In this document: piece by piece, positions 20,569 to 33,421 of the stretch
Layout: each line of letters starts with the position of its first letter
Position numbering within the stretch: position 1 is the stretch's first letter
Assembly: GCA_001586965.3 (NCBI GenBank)
Contig: LUCW03000346.1
Location: forward strand, 30,001-64,599
From: Sphaeroforma sirkka
Lineage: Eukaryota > Opisthokonta > Ichthyosporea > Ichthyophonida
Direction: 5' to 3'
DNA length: 34,599 nt
Position numbers and translations under genes: made by a program
The notes under the pieces: generated by a model
Databases searched by the model: none
The model's input: only the letters and a program-made list of their open reading frames with translations
What the model was told of the DNA's origin: nothing

Positions 20569-21160
20569 TGTAGAAATACGACCACCGGTCAATCTAAAAT
20601 ATCAAGATCAAATGAGATAACATTGGTTTTTATTTGTATTTAAAATAATTTAATACAAGTTCTTTTTTCCAATATTTCCAAAGTGTGCTAAATTCACTTT
20701 GATGGCTCCAATAGCCTGAGTATTTGGTATGACTCATTTACTTGGACCTATTTGAGACGGTAGTAGAGGTAGGATATTATAAACTAAATTTTATAATCCC
20801 TGAGCTACTACTTACATGTTTTGGTCTTCCCGCCAATCTCCAAAATCCAATGTCTTTTTCTCTTTTAACTTTTCTTCAGATGTAACTTTATTTATATTAG
20901 CTAATGTATTAACTTGACTTGCGTTGTAATATCTATCTACAAATTAGGCATGTGGTCATGAGCACTTAGTACTCCTAGTGAAAATTATTCAATAAAGAAC
21001 AGCAGCTAGAGGTACGCCCTGTGTGATCGAGGGTATTAAGGCTCTTACCAAGAGGCAGTCCCGATCATTCTTACACAAGCTACTACTGCTAAATCCGAAC
21101 TGATTTAAATTGTATCTTATAACATAGTTTAAAACATAGAAATATCCATCGAAGTTTACA
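20569..21160 (+). repeat. Terminal repeat (LTR-like), left copy
   Basis: About 592 bp, TGTAG...TTTACA, matching 27243-27837 and 33422-34015 in the same orientation with clear divergence. It directly abuts the integrase end of the minus-strand element. TG...CA ends fit an LTR. AATAAA is present on the plus strand in the last third. Confidence 0.85.
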
Positions 21161-24100
21161 TTAGTGTTTTTCCATCGGTCATACGCTTTAAGTAGGACCC
21201 GATTTTTGTGCTCGAGTAAAAAGGGGTAAACAACGTTCTGCATATGCTCAATCTTTTGTAGCCACGGAGTAACGTGTTTCTCGGGCGCAGTTTTGTCCAA
21301 CGTTGCTTGTAATTAACTATAGCGGCCAAATAAATAGTGAAACGGGAGTGTTCCAGTTTGAGGATTCATGCAGTCATTCATTCGAGTCTGAACCCATTCA
21401 AAATGATAAGGCCACATATCCTCAACGTCATCTAGTGCGGTACGCAATAGCTTCTTTAGTTCTCTATGACGTGTCTCATTTCCACCCTGCGTTTGAGGTT
21501 TATAAGAAGCACCACGCCTATGGGTCATGCCTGATACGAGTATAAGTCCCTCCATTACGTCGGTACAAAACTCACTACCGTTATCAGAACATAGTACACT
21601 GGGGAAACCGAAGTCATTAAAGACGTGATAGCATAATTCTGCCACTGTTTGCGGGCGTTTGTTCGGTATTGCATAAAGCAAGTTATAGCCCGAAGCCACA
21701 CATAAGAAATGACAGATATATACATCGCCAGTATGGTTGGATCGCGGGAGTTTAACCAAATCTACTATGACTCGGCCCATCGGTTGGTCTTCTATCACGG
21801 GGTGCCCAACCGTAGCGCTTGATCTGGTTCTTTTCACAATCAGTACAGCGTCGGTATACTTCACGTATGGCTTCTTTCAGCGACGGGTGATCAAGCCCTG
21901 TACGAATAGCCATCCTTATAAGTATGCTCATATGCTCGATGAGTTAAATTTTGTATTATTTTAACTCTACTCTCGAGCTCTTTTAAGTCAGTCAGATTCT
22001 GTGTAACGCTGGCTGGATGAACCATAGTCCCGTTAGATAAGGCAATTTTGGTATCAGGAGGGATAGACTCCTGAGATACGTATTTAACAACATAAGATTG
22101 TTGAAGTATCTTCTTCAGTTGTTTCGCAACTCCTGGCTGTTCTTTAAGCAGCGCTTTAAATAGTTGAGTGCGAGCTTCAGGTTCTCTTAGAGCTTTGAGT
22201 CTTCGATCCATGGCCTTAGCTAGTTCCATGTTTTTACGATCTAATGCCGTCTCAATCGGCATTACCTCGACTGCATTCTTGTTGGGTGCGTGTGTTGTAC
22301 GAGTCTTGAGATTTTGTTCAAACTCGTTAGACTCCTCTAGTTTAGCTGAGAACTCGGTTGAGCGTTTCCACTTAGTGGTACCTGTAGGACCGATGCGACA
22401 AACGATGGTGTGTTTCCAAGGTGTCTTCCTAATAGAATAGGATCCCTGATACAAGAACGCGTCGGTTTCACGGTCGACATAGATAGGCTCGTCTTATATC
22501 ATATTAATTAAATCACGTATCCATGGGTCGGAGCTACGTAAGGGACAACACAGTGTAATGGTAGATTTAGCAATGTTAACATAATTTAACAACTGTGCGA
22601 TAAGTTGCCAAGGTGGGTTAGCCCACACATTATTCTTCGATAAGTCAAGTTGAAAGGCATCACTTTTAGGATGAGTCAACAACCTTTAATCAGAAACCTG
22701 TTTGTTATGTTCTGCGGCGAACATATCAATAGTAAATGAACCCCATCTTAATTGAGCGAAGTTAAACCATTTCTTATTAAGCATCCAATCGGTTGCTAAT
22801 AACTCTTTAATTGTTTTCTGGTAGTCAGGGACAAGTCGAGAGAGCATGTCAGGAAGATGATTATGTATTCTTGGTATGTGTGTAATGTTAAAGGCAAAAT
22901 TAGCAATAATGTCATGCCAGCGGCTCATCAACTGTAGATCAGGGTTCATGTCCTTCAAATATATTAAAGACATTTGATCACAGGCGACAGTGAAGTAATT
23001 TCCATAAAGGTAGTCTTTAAACTGTCTTAGCGCAGTAATTATAGCAAGGAGCTCTTGTTTAACGGTAGGATAATTCCGTTGACTCTTATTATAACTCTTG
23101 CTAAAGAATTGTATGTAGCGTGGTTTACCATTTATCGTTTGGTATAGCACTCCACTTACCGCTCGATTGGAAGCGTCGGTTGCTACTTGGAATGGGACGC
23201 CATCCACAGGGTATTGCATGATGGGTGCATTCATTACTTTACTTTTGACTAGCTTGAATGCATCATCACATTCTTTAGTCCAGAGCTTTCCCAATACCAT
23301 TTATCGTTTGGTATAGCACTCCACTTACCGCTCGATTGGAAGCGTCGGTTGCTACTTGGAATGGGACGCCATCCACAGGGTATTGCATGATGGGTGCATT
23401 CATTACTTTACTTTTGACTAGCTTGAATGCATCATCACATTCTTTAGTCCAGAGCTTTCCCAAAGGTCCTTAGTGTAGCTGTAGGTGACTGAAAGGCTTT
23501 AAGTAATGAGAAAGATGAGGTACCGAATCCGAGGAGAAGTTAACAAACCTACACACAGAGTTCACATCTCTTCCAGTAATCGGTGTTGATAAATCCAACA
23601 GAAATTTTTACCCCTGCTGCAAATACCTTGTAGCCAAGTAAGTGTATAATATCTTTAGCAAAAGAACACTTGTCCTCGTTAATCTTAAGTTTGGCATGGT
23701 TTAGTCGCTTTAAGACTTCTTCAACGAGTATAGCATGTTCATGTGCTGTCTTTGTAAAGATAACTATATCATCTAAATATACTGATACGTTATCCAACAG
23801 GTCCGCAAATAATTCCATCATAACTTGTTGGAAGAAAGAAGGCAACATGTGTAAGCCTTCAGGTGCACCTTTAAACTGGTACTTCTTATCTTGCCAGGTA
23901 AAGGAAAAGTTTTTCTATGCGGCTCATATATTTGTAATTGATGGAATGCAGCTTTTAAGTCTACCTTGGAAAAGATAGTCGCACCTTCCATTTTGCGTAG
24001 TATCTCGCTTATCTTTGGTAAGAGAAAATTATGTTGCGGAATTAGTTTGTTAATTGGCGACAGGTCTAGTACTACTCTTGTTTTACTGAACGTTTCATCA

Positions 24101-25074
24101 GATTTATATTGATCGACCACCAAGAGAGCTAAGTTAATTGGGGTTGCATCATAATTGATTTCAATTAGACCATGTTTTAACCAATCTTCAATTTGGGTTT
24201 TGACAATGTCTTTGTGTCTCCAACTCACGAAGTTATGTGAAGGACACTTTAACTTAGATAAGTCGACGTTTGTTAAGTCAAGCTTAACGTAACCGATAGA
24301 GAACTTAAACATACACCAGTCAGTTATTGCAATCTTTCTGTTTTTGTATAATTAAGTCCATAATTATATCGGTAAAGTGCGGAATCATATTTTTTGCTTC
24401 ACCTTCCGGAGATTTAGGTATCTTTAACATGTTATCATCTGACTGATCTTTATTTGGGTCTATAGCCCATTAGGCAGACCAGTGAGAGTTATACCTAAAC
24501 TGAGAAGATCAGTCATCCTATAATTAAATCGTATTTCTGAGACATGTCAATAACGATTAGGTGAGTCTTTACTTCTCTTCTATCTGACAATATTATGTGT
24601 ACATAGTCAATGACTTCTTCGCAAGTGGTAACTTTGCCATTTCCCAAGATTAAATTAGTTGTTTCGTTATGGATAGCCATATCTGTAGCGTAGGCTATTG
24701 GGCGTGAGATAGCAGAGACTTCAGCCCCTGGATCAAAAAATGCTATAACCTTTTCTCCATTTACATAAACGGTTTAAAATGCGTTCATCTCCTTTGGTAT
24801 AGATTTTATTGAACTTTTTTTAGAACTGTCAGTGCTCAACTTGGACGTCCGGCATGTCCTTGCAATCATCTTTGTGCCAACCGTTAGTACCCTTGCAAGT
24901 AGTTCTTTCATATAGTGCCCAAAGTTTGGCTCGCCTGGTGCACACTTAACAGAGTCGTGTTTACCATTCCCCTTGCCATCACGTTTAGTGAGGTTGTAAC
25001 CACACTTCTTGCAAGGTGCTCTCTACTTCCTTTGGTTCAGTAGAAGTAAAGCCTTTACCACCTCCAGCAGTAGG

Positions 25075-25788
25075 GATAATATTATTTATTTCAAAAATGA
25101 CAAGTATGCATGTTACAATGTATAAACATATGGTATCTGGGCGATAGCGTCGCTAGGAACACAAAGGCGGAGAGATACCGATTTGGACGGAAGATACCAG
25201 AGAAAGTGGTGGCGATTGAGAACTGGTTGGGCATGCCAGTATTTTTCAAATACTGATTGGGATGGGGGCTTGCCGTTAGGGAAAATTGATCGGAAGAAGA
25301 GCCATACCGGAGTTATGTCATACATTTCTTGAAGAGTTTTGTCCGGCATCGGGCAGCCCACCACTTTCGTCAAAAGGTGTTCGGGTACTGGCGGCTGCGG
25401 TTGGGACTGAGAAGCTGGTGGGGTCGGGCGTTTTTTAGGGCTCGGTTTTGCAGGTTTGTCCACTTTTGAGCGGTAGCTGGGAGGCTCACTGCTGCTATTG
25501 GGCGCCTGTGACCGCGGTGTTTTTGCAGGCGGAGCAGGCCGGCTTGTGGAGCCAAATCGGAAAGTGTCGGGTGTGTCTTTGTCTATAGGTGCACGGGTTT
25601 GAGATTTAAGGTCCCGGAGTTCGGATTCAAGGTTGGTGGTTTTTGCACAGAGGTTGGTGAGCATTTGGTGTATGGTTGGATTTCCATTGGTCATCAGTCA
25701 AAGGCTCCTTGGAGATGGGCCCATCATTGTTCGGGGTTGTTAGAGCCGGTCCCAAAATTTGATTGAGATTGGCCTGTAGAGTACTCCT
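25075..25788 (-). other. Insertion of about 0.7 kb in the gag region of fossil M, with a 193-residue ORF
   Basis: Element P reads straight through this point, so M carries about 714 extra bases here (or P lost them). The ORF at 25113-25694 (minus) encodes an N-terminal helical, coiled-coil-like stretch (NLESELRDLKSQ), a long Pro/Ser/Lys-rich middle, and a hydrophobic aromatic C-terminal part. AATAAA follows the ORF. No family recognised. It could be a captured host segment, part of another retroelement, or a lineage-specific gag extension. No target-site duplication is visible. Confidence 0.5.
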
Positions 25789-26829
25789 TGCGAGGTTTCT
25801 TTGTATTACGCGCAGTGTTATTCTCTGTCGCGGTACGCTTAGCGGGCTGGGTAAAGCTCGAGATACTAAGTACTCTAGTAGATGAATTGGTGTGCTTTTG
25901 AACTATCTTCTCAAAGACAGACCAAAGCATAGATTGCAAATCACCATAGGCGATAATATCCTTATAACCTTCTTAAAAAAGCTAGCCTCCAGAGTCTCCA
26001 TCATCTGACAAATTAATAAATATTTGCCAGTATAGGTACGACCTCCTATCCGAGTGTTCGTATGTGTCATATGAGCTAGAGCAGCTCTAATAGTAGTATC
26101 GTTCGCAAAGGTCTTACGAGACTCTAGAAGTTCACGGTCACGTGCTTCATCGAAGAAGGCGTTAAGTATATTCTCACGCAACTGGCGCAAGGGTAGGGCT
26201 TTCCAGTTGGGCTCATAGGCCTTCAAGATAGTTTTCTATTCCTCTGACTCACAGAAATGAATAAAGGCATTCATTATCTGCTTATCCGTAAGGCTGGCAG
26301 ACTCCTTAAGTTGGTCAAAGGCCTTCAGTGTTTCCACTGTACTCTCATTAGTAGAGAAATCAACCTCAGCCTTCGCGTTACCTAGCTACTTTATAACCTT
26401 ATTTCGAAGCGTTCACGAGGTTTACGCTCAGTGCTACGGGTTGCTAGTGCCAAGATGGAGTCTATCTCCTTTCTCTTGTTATCGATTAGATAGCGAATGT
26501 TCTCCACTTTCTTATCGTCGAGGTCAGAGTCATTCAATAGACGGTCTTCAAGGACTTGCATACCAGAACGTAATAGCCTGAGACGTTGTTGTCTGTTTCT
26601 CACTTCCTCGTCTTCAGTGCTAGGGTGGGTACTCTTTAGTGAGGTACTGGTATAAGGATTACCAAAGCCGTGATTACCAGGGTTAGATGGTAAATGATGA
26701 TCGATGTTATGAGGGTGGTAAGCCTCATCGATCTCCATACGATCGTAGCCTCTGACAGGGTTAGGTTTGTCGAGAGGGTGGTCGATTGTAGCTTCCGAGC
26801 TATAGGGATCAAATCTTGAAGTTTTACCC

Positions 26830-26905
26830 ACTAGACAAGCGGTAGCTGGCTCAGTGGTAACCCTGTTGGTTGGTAAACCAGTGAGCCTCAGGTTTGAACC
26901 TTTGG
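26830..26905 (+). other. tRNA-like sequence in fossil M, antisense to the element
   Basis: Reads as a degenerate tRNA on the plus strand: A-box-like TGGCTCAGTGGTAA, an anticodon-arm-like palindrome around TTGGTAAACCAG, and a B-box-like GGTTTGAACC. Acceptor and T stems pair poorly, so it is unlikely to be a working tRNA. It sits at the same place as its counterpart in element P. Confidence 0.5.
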
Positions 26906-27242
26906 TATAGGAAGAATATCGGCCACGTGGGATAAGATCGAAAGGTCAGAAACTGCGGCAGCGGCTAGCTCCTTTAAAAACTCATCTTTGCGGACCAAAT
27001 GACAACGCCGCCATCTTTGTTAAAAAGTGGATTACGCTGACTTTTAGTAGCGATAAACCGTCGATCTCGAGACACTTCCTCCACTTGTTCAGGAGATGTA
27101 GCCTTTCCAATATCTGACTTTTCGCAGTCAGATAGCAAGCTGATGCCCTGGGCTGCACTACTAGGAGACACACGGACGCTGGCGAGCCTTTCCGCGGCAG
27201 TTGAGACATCCTCTTCTAAAGCTTTAGGGTCCGACGAGTCAT

Positions 27243-27837
27243 TGTAGAAATACGGCCTCCGGTCAGTCTAAAATATCAAGATCAATTGAGATAATACATT
27301 GCTTTTTATTTGTATTTTAAATAATTTAGTACAAGCTCTTTTTCCAATATTTCCAAAGTGTTCTAAATTCACTTTGATGGCTCCAATAGCCTGAGTATTT
27401 GGTATGACTCATCTACTTGGACCTATTTGAGACATTAGTAGATGTAGGATATTATAAACTAAATTTTATAATCTCCGAACTACTACTTATAGATTTTGGT
27501 CCTCTCGCCAATCTCCAAAATCCAATAAGTCTTTTTTTTTTTTTAACTTTTCTTCAGATGGAACTTTATTTATATCAGCTAATGTATCAACGTGACTTAC
27601 GTTATTATGTCTATTTACAAATTAGGCAAGTGGTCATGAACACTTAGTACTTCTAGTGAAAATTATTCAATAAAGAACAGCTAGAGGTACGCCCTGTGTG
27701 ATCGAGGATATTTAGGCTCTTAACAAGAGGCAGTCCCGATCATTCTTACACAAGCTACCACTGCTAAATCCTAACTGACTAAATTGTATTCTAGTTTAAT
27801 ATAGTTTGAAACCTAGTAATTTCCATCGAAGTTTACA
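27243..27837 (+). repeat. Terminal repeat (LTR-like), middle copy
   Basis: 595 bp, TGTAG...TTTACA, 5' repeat of element P, and also the sequence that cuts the leader end of element M. Nearly identical to the copy at 33422. Confidence 0.88.
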
Positions 27838-27916
27838 TATTTTTTAGTTATCTAGTAGTTACAGTAGTGTACTGCTTCTAGACTGTCTGACATCGATTTA
27901 CTATCCAGCAAATACT

Positions 27917-28318
27917 ATGGCTAAGGGTACTTCTAAAGGCAAGGGAGCCGCTAGCTCTAAGCCTGCTAAGCCTGCCGAGGTTCCTGAGGTCCCTGTGGAA
28001 ACACCTAGCCTGTCTGGAGTTGAGCCTGCCGAGGATACTGTTGGGGAAGCAAATTCTGAGGTTGGTACAGAGGATTATTCTGAGGATGACTCGTCGGATC
28101 CTAAAGCCTTGGAAGAAGAGGTATCTACTACCGCGGAAAGGCTCGCCAGCGTCCGTGTATCACCTAGGAGTGAAGCTCAGGACCCCAGCTTGCCCCGTGA
28201 CCACGTGCCGTCAAATATTGGGGATAAACGTCGAAAGGCTGGAAAATTCGTGGATACGAATGTCGGGGGGCATTATAACTCCACATCTAAAGGACACTCC
28301 AGCACAAATCCGGAGTGA
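27917..28318 (+). CDS. Leader ORF of element P, 133 residues, function unknown
   Basis: Begins MAKGTSKGKGAASSKPAKPA, then a Glu/Asp/Ser-rich acidic middle and a basic end. Low complexity, probably disordered, with no recognised domain. The identical protein is encoded at 34098-34496 and a related stretch lies in element M, so the ORF is a regular part of this family. It could be the N-terminal part of gag or an accessory protein. Confidence 0.5.
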   Translation: MAKGTSKGKGAASSKPAKPAEVPEVPVETPSLSGVEPAEDTVGEANSEVGTEDYSEDDSSDPKALEEEVSTTAERLASVRVSPRSEAQDPSLPRDHVPSNIGDKRRKAGKFVDTNVGGHYNSTSKGHSSTNPE

Positions 28319-28582
28319 AAAGGAAGTATTGGACCTGTCCGAAAATTTCGGTTTCGCCATCGATGGAGAAGCCATTCCATTCAGCTCAAATCTTGGGGCC
28401 GAAGCTGAGGACGCCATAACTCGACAACGAGTGGTTGGATCCTCTCAATCTCGACGCCAATTGAACCGCACTGAAGCGCTCTTGAAGGGGCTAGCGGCAG
28501 CAGCAGTTGTGGACCCCTCTATCGTGTCCCACTTGGCTGATATTCTTCCTATACCGAAGAAGAAGAAAAAATTCGGGCCGAG

Positions 28583-28656
28583 TTTCGAACCCGAGACCTA
28601 CTGGTTTACCAGCCAGTATGTTTACCACTAAGCCAGTTACCACTGGCTAGAGAGAA
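28583..28656 (-). other. tRNA-like sequence in fossil P, antisense to the element
   Basis: Minus strand: A-box-like TGGCTTAGTGGTAAA, anticodon arm ACTGG/CCAGT, B-box-like GGTTCGAAAC in a T arm held by G-U pairs, then a run of six T that could stop RNA polymerase III. The anticodon loop looks one base too long, so identity is not assigned. It lies between the leader ORF and gag, where a primer-binding site would be expected, but covers most of a tRNA rather than 18 bases. Confidence 0.55.
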
Positions 28657-31600
28657 AATATTTCAAAATTTAATCTCTATAGCTCTGATGCTACCATTGA
28701 CCATCCTCTTGACAAACCTAACCCTGTCAGAGGATATGATCGTATGGAACTCGATGAGGCTTACCATCCTCGTAATATCGACCCTCATTTGCCAACTAAC
28801 CCTGGTAATCACGATTTTGGCAATCGCTACACCAGTACCTCGTTAGAGAGTTCCCGCTCTAATCCTGAGGATGAGGAAGTGAGAACCAGACATACTCGTC
28901 TCAGGCTATTACGCTCTGGTATGCAAGTCCTTGAGGACCGTCTATTGAATGACTCTGACCTTGACGATAGGAAAGCGGATAACATTCGCTATCTAATCGA
29001 TAACAAGAGAAAGGAAATAGACACCATCTTGGCACTAGCAGCCCGTAGCACTGAGCATGAGCCTCGTGAACACTTAGAACCAAGCTTTATAAAGCAGCTA
29101 GGTAACGCGCAGGCTGAGGTCGATTTCTCTACTAATGAGACTACAGTGGAGACACTGAAGGCCTTCGACCAACTTAAGGAGTCTGCCAGCCTTAGGGATA
29201 AGCAGATGATGAATGCCTTTATTCATTTCTGTGAGCCAGGTGAATGGCGAACTATCTTGAAGGCTCATGAGCCCAACTGGAAAGCCCTACCCTGGCACCA
29301 GTTGCGTGATAATATACTTAACACCTTTTTTTTGAAGATGTACGTGACCGTGAACTTCTAGAGTCTCGCAAGTTCTTTGCGAACGATACCACTATTCGAG
29401 GTGCTCTAGCTCATATGACACATATGAATACTCTGGATGGGTGGTCGTACCTATACTGGCGAATATTTATTAATTTGTCAGATGATGGAGACTCTGGGAG
29501 CTAACCTTTTAAGAAAGTCAATGATGACATCATCGCCTATGGTGATTTGCGATCTATGCCTTGGTCTGTCTTTGAGAAGATAGTACACAAGCATACCAAT
29601 TCCTCTACTAGAGTACTTAGTACCACGAGCTACACCCAGCCCACTAAGCGAAACGCAGTAGAGACTAATACTGCGCGTAGTACTAAGAAACCTCGCACTA
29701 CTACTGGAGGGGGTACTGGCTCTACTTCTACCGAACCGAAAGGTGATAAGAAGGTGAGAGCGCCTTGCAAGAAGTGTGGTTACAACCTCACAAAACGTAA
29801 TGGCAAGTGGAATGGTAGACACGACCCTGTTAAGTGTGCACCAGGAAAGCCAGATTTTGGACACTATATGAAAGAGTGTGCTACTTGCAAGGGTACTAAC
29901 GGTTGGCACAAAGAGGATTGCAAGGACTTACCAGACGTCCAAGTTAATCACTGACAGTACCATATGTGCGCACTAGAGCAAGATTATGAGAAAATGTTCA
30001 ATAAAATCTATACCAAAGGAGATGAACGTATCTTTCAAACAGTTTTCGTAAATGGAGAAAAAAGTTATGGCACTATTTGATCCAGGGGCTGAAGTCTCTG
30101 CTATCTCATGCCGAGTAGCCTACGCTACAGATATGGCTGTCCATAACGAAACAACTGATTTAATCTTGGGAAATGGCAAAGTTACTACTTGCGAACAAGC
30201 CATTGACTATGCACACATAATGCTGTCAGATAGAAGAGAAGTGAAGACTCACCTAATCGTTACTGACATGTCTCAGAAATACGATTTAATTATAGGTATG
30301 ACTGATCTTCTCAGTTTAGGTATAACACTCACTGGTCTGCCTAATGGGCTAGACCCGAATAAAGATCAGTCAGATGATAATATGTTAAAGATACCTAAAC
30401 CTCCGGAAGGTGAAGCAAAGGATATGATTCCGCACTTCACCGATATAATTATGGACTTAATTATACAAAACAGGAAGATTGCAATAACTGACTGGTGTAT
30501 GTTTAAGTTCTCTAATGGGTACGTTAGACTTGACTTAACAAACGTCGACTTCTCTAAGTTAAAGTGACCTTCACATAACTACGTGAGTTGGAGACACAAA
30601 GACGTTGTCAAAACCCAAAACGAAGATTGGTTAAAACAGGGTCTAATTGAAATCAATTATGATGCAACCCCAGTTAACTTAGCTCTCTCTTAGCGGTCGA
30701 TCAATATAAATCTGATGGAACGTTTAGTAAAACAAGAGTAGTACTAGACCTGTCGCCAATCAACAAACTAATTCCGCAACATAGTTTTCCCTTACCTAAG
30801 ATAAGCGAGATACTACGCAAAATGGAGGGTGCGACTATCTTTCCAAGATAGACTTAAAAGCTGCATTCCATCAACTACAGATATATGAGCCTCATAGGAA
30901 ATACTTTTTTTCCTTTACTTGGCAAGGTAAGAAGTACCAGTTTAAAGGTGCACCTGAAGGCTTACACATGTTACCTTCTTTCTTCCAAAAGTTATGATGG
31001 AACTATTTGCGGACCTGTCGTATAACGTATCAGTCTATTTAGATGATATAGTTATCTTTACAAAGACAGCACATGAACATGCTAAACTCGTTAAAGAAGT
31101 CTTAAAGCGACTTAATCATGCTAAACTTAAGATTAACGAAGACAAGTGTTCTTTTGCTAAAGATACTATACACTTACTTGGCTACAAAGTATCTGCAGCA
31201 GGGGTAGAAATTGATTCTGGCAAGAAACAGTTTCTGTTGGATTTATCAACACCAATTACTGGAAGAGATGTGAACTCTGTGTGTGGGTTTGTTAACTTCT
31301 TCTCGGATTCGGTACCGCATCTTTCTCATTACTTAAAGCCTTTCAGTCACCTACGGCTGCACAAAGGACCTTTGGGAAAGCTTTGGACTAAAGAATGTGA
31401 TGATGCATTTAAACTAGTCAAAAGTAAAGTAATGGACGCACCCATCATGCAGTACCCTGTGGATGGTGTCCCATTCCAAGTAGCAACCGACGCTTCAGAT
31501 CGAGCGGTAGGTGGAGTGCTTTACCAAACGATAAATGGTAAACCGCGCTACATACAATTCTTTAGCAAGAGTTATAATAAGAGTCAACGGAATTACCCTA

Positions 31601-33421
31601 CCGTTAAACAAGAGCTCCTTGCTATAGTTATTGCGCTAAGACAGTTTAAAGACTACCTTTATGGAAGTTACTTTTTACTGTCGCCTGTGATCAAAAGTCT
31701 TTAATATACTTAAAAAAGATATGAACCCTGATTCACAGTTGGTGAGCCGCTGGCATGACATTATTGCCAAGTTTGCTTTTAATATAACACACATACCAGG
31801 AATACATAACCATCTTCCTGACATGCTCTCTCGACTTGTGCCCGACTACCAGAAAACAGTCAAGGAGTTATTAGCAACCGATTGGATGCTAAATAAGAAA
31901 TGGTTTAACCTCGCTCAATCACGATGGGGTCCATTTACTGTTGATATGTTCGCCGCAGAATATAACAAACAGGTTTCTGAATATAGGTCGTTGACTCATC
32001 CTAAAGGTGATGCATTTCAGCTTGACTTATCAAAGCATAATGCGTGGGCTAACCCACCTTGTCAACTTATCGCACAGTTGTTAAATTATGTTAATATTAC
32101 TAAATCTATCATTACGCTGTGTTGTCCCTTACGTAACTCCGACCCATGGATACGTGATTTAATTAATATGATTCAAGACGAACCTATTTATGTCGACCGT
32201 GAAACCGACACGTTCTTGTATCAGGGATCCTATTCTATTAAGAAGACGCCTTGGAAACACACCATTGTTTGTCGCATCGGTCCTGCAGGTACCACTACGT
32301 GGAAACCCTCAACCGAATTCTTAGCTAAACTAGAGGAGTCTAAAGAGTTTGAACAAAAGCTCAAGACTCGTACAACACATGCACCCAACAAGATTGTAGT
32401 CGAGGTAATGCCGATTGAAACGGCATTAGATCGTAAAAAAACATGGAACTAGCTAAGGCCATGGATCAAAGACTCAAAACTCTAAGAGAACCTGAAGCTC
32501 GCACTCAACTACTTAAAGCGCTGCTTAAAGAACAGCCAGGAGTTGCGAAACAACTGAAGAAGATACTTCAACAATCCAATGTTGTCAATTATGTATCTCA
32601 GGACTCTACCCCTCCTGATACTGAGGTTGCCCTTTCCAACAGGACTATGGTTCATCCAGCCAGCGTTACGCAGAATCTGACTGACTTAGAGGAGCTCGAA
32701 AGTGGAGTTAAAATTATACATAATTTAACGCATCGAGCATATGAGCATACTTATAAAATGGCTATTCGTGCAGGGCTTGATCACCCGGCGCTGAAAGAAA
32801 CCATACGTGAAGTATACCGACGCTGTACTGATTGTGAAAAGAACCAGATCAAGCGATACGGTTGGGCACCCCTAAAAAGTGTGACAGAAGACCAACCGAT
32901 GCGCCGAGTCATAGTCGATTTGGTTAAACTCCCGCGATCCATGCATACTGGCGATGTATATATCTGTCATTTCTTATGTGTGGCTTCGGGCTATAACTTG
33001 CTTTATGCAATACCGAACAAACGTCCACAAACAGTGTCAGAATTATGCTATCACGTCTTCAATGACTTCGGTTTCCCCCGAGTACTATGTTCTGATAACG
33101 GTAGTGAGTTTTGTACCGACGTAATGGAGGCACTTATACTCGTATCAGGCATGACCCATAGGCGTGGTGTTCCTTACAAACCTCAAACGCAGGGTGCAAA
33201 TGAGACACGTCATAGAGAACTTAAGAAACTCTTGCGTACCGCACTAGACGACGTTGAGGATATGTGGCCTTATCATTTGAAATGGGTTCAGACTCAAATG
33301 AATAACTGCATGAATCCTCAAACTGGAACACTCCCGTTTCACTATTTCTTTGGCCGCTATAGTGAATTACAAGCAACGTTTGATAAAACTGCTTCTAAAG
33401 CTTTAGGGTCCGACGAGTCAT

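Larger units (their letters stand above)
21161..27242 (-). mobile_element. Ty3-type LTR retroelement fossil M (minus strand)
   Basis: Ty3/gypsy order read on the minus strand: a leader ORF region (about 27.24-26.95 kb), tRNA-like sequence (26.9-26.83), gag (about 26.8-24.85, with a foreign-looking insertion), protease (about 24.75-24.6), reverse transcriptase (about 24.3-23.5, YLDD box in SVYLDDIVIFT), RNase H (about 23.45-22.85), a Dam-methylase-like segment (about 22.75-22.5), and DDE integrase (about 21.95-21.2; SDNGSEF). The leader end is cut by the terminal repeat of element P. It is broken, with many breaks (ten or more). It is more diverged than P, so probably the older copy. Confidence 0.88.
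27243..33421 (+). mobile_element. Ty3-type LTR retroelement fossil P (plus strand)
   Basis: Terminal repeat, leader ORF (27.92-28.32 kb), tRNA-like sequence (28.58-28.66), gag with Cys/His knuckles (about 28.7-29.95), aspartic protease (about 30.05-30.5; LFDPGAEVS), reverse transcriptase (about 30.55-31.35; YLDD box), RNase H (about 31.37-31.86; ATDAS), Dam-methylase-like segment (about 31.9-32.2; AWANPP), DDE integrase (about 32.7-33.39; SDNGSEF and a QTQGANE end). Broken, with several breaks, but fewer than M. The integrase C-terminal end is replaced by about 30 bp that match the M/P junction. Near-identity of its terminal repeat with the next copy points to a young element. Confidence 0.88.
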
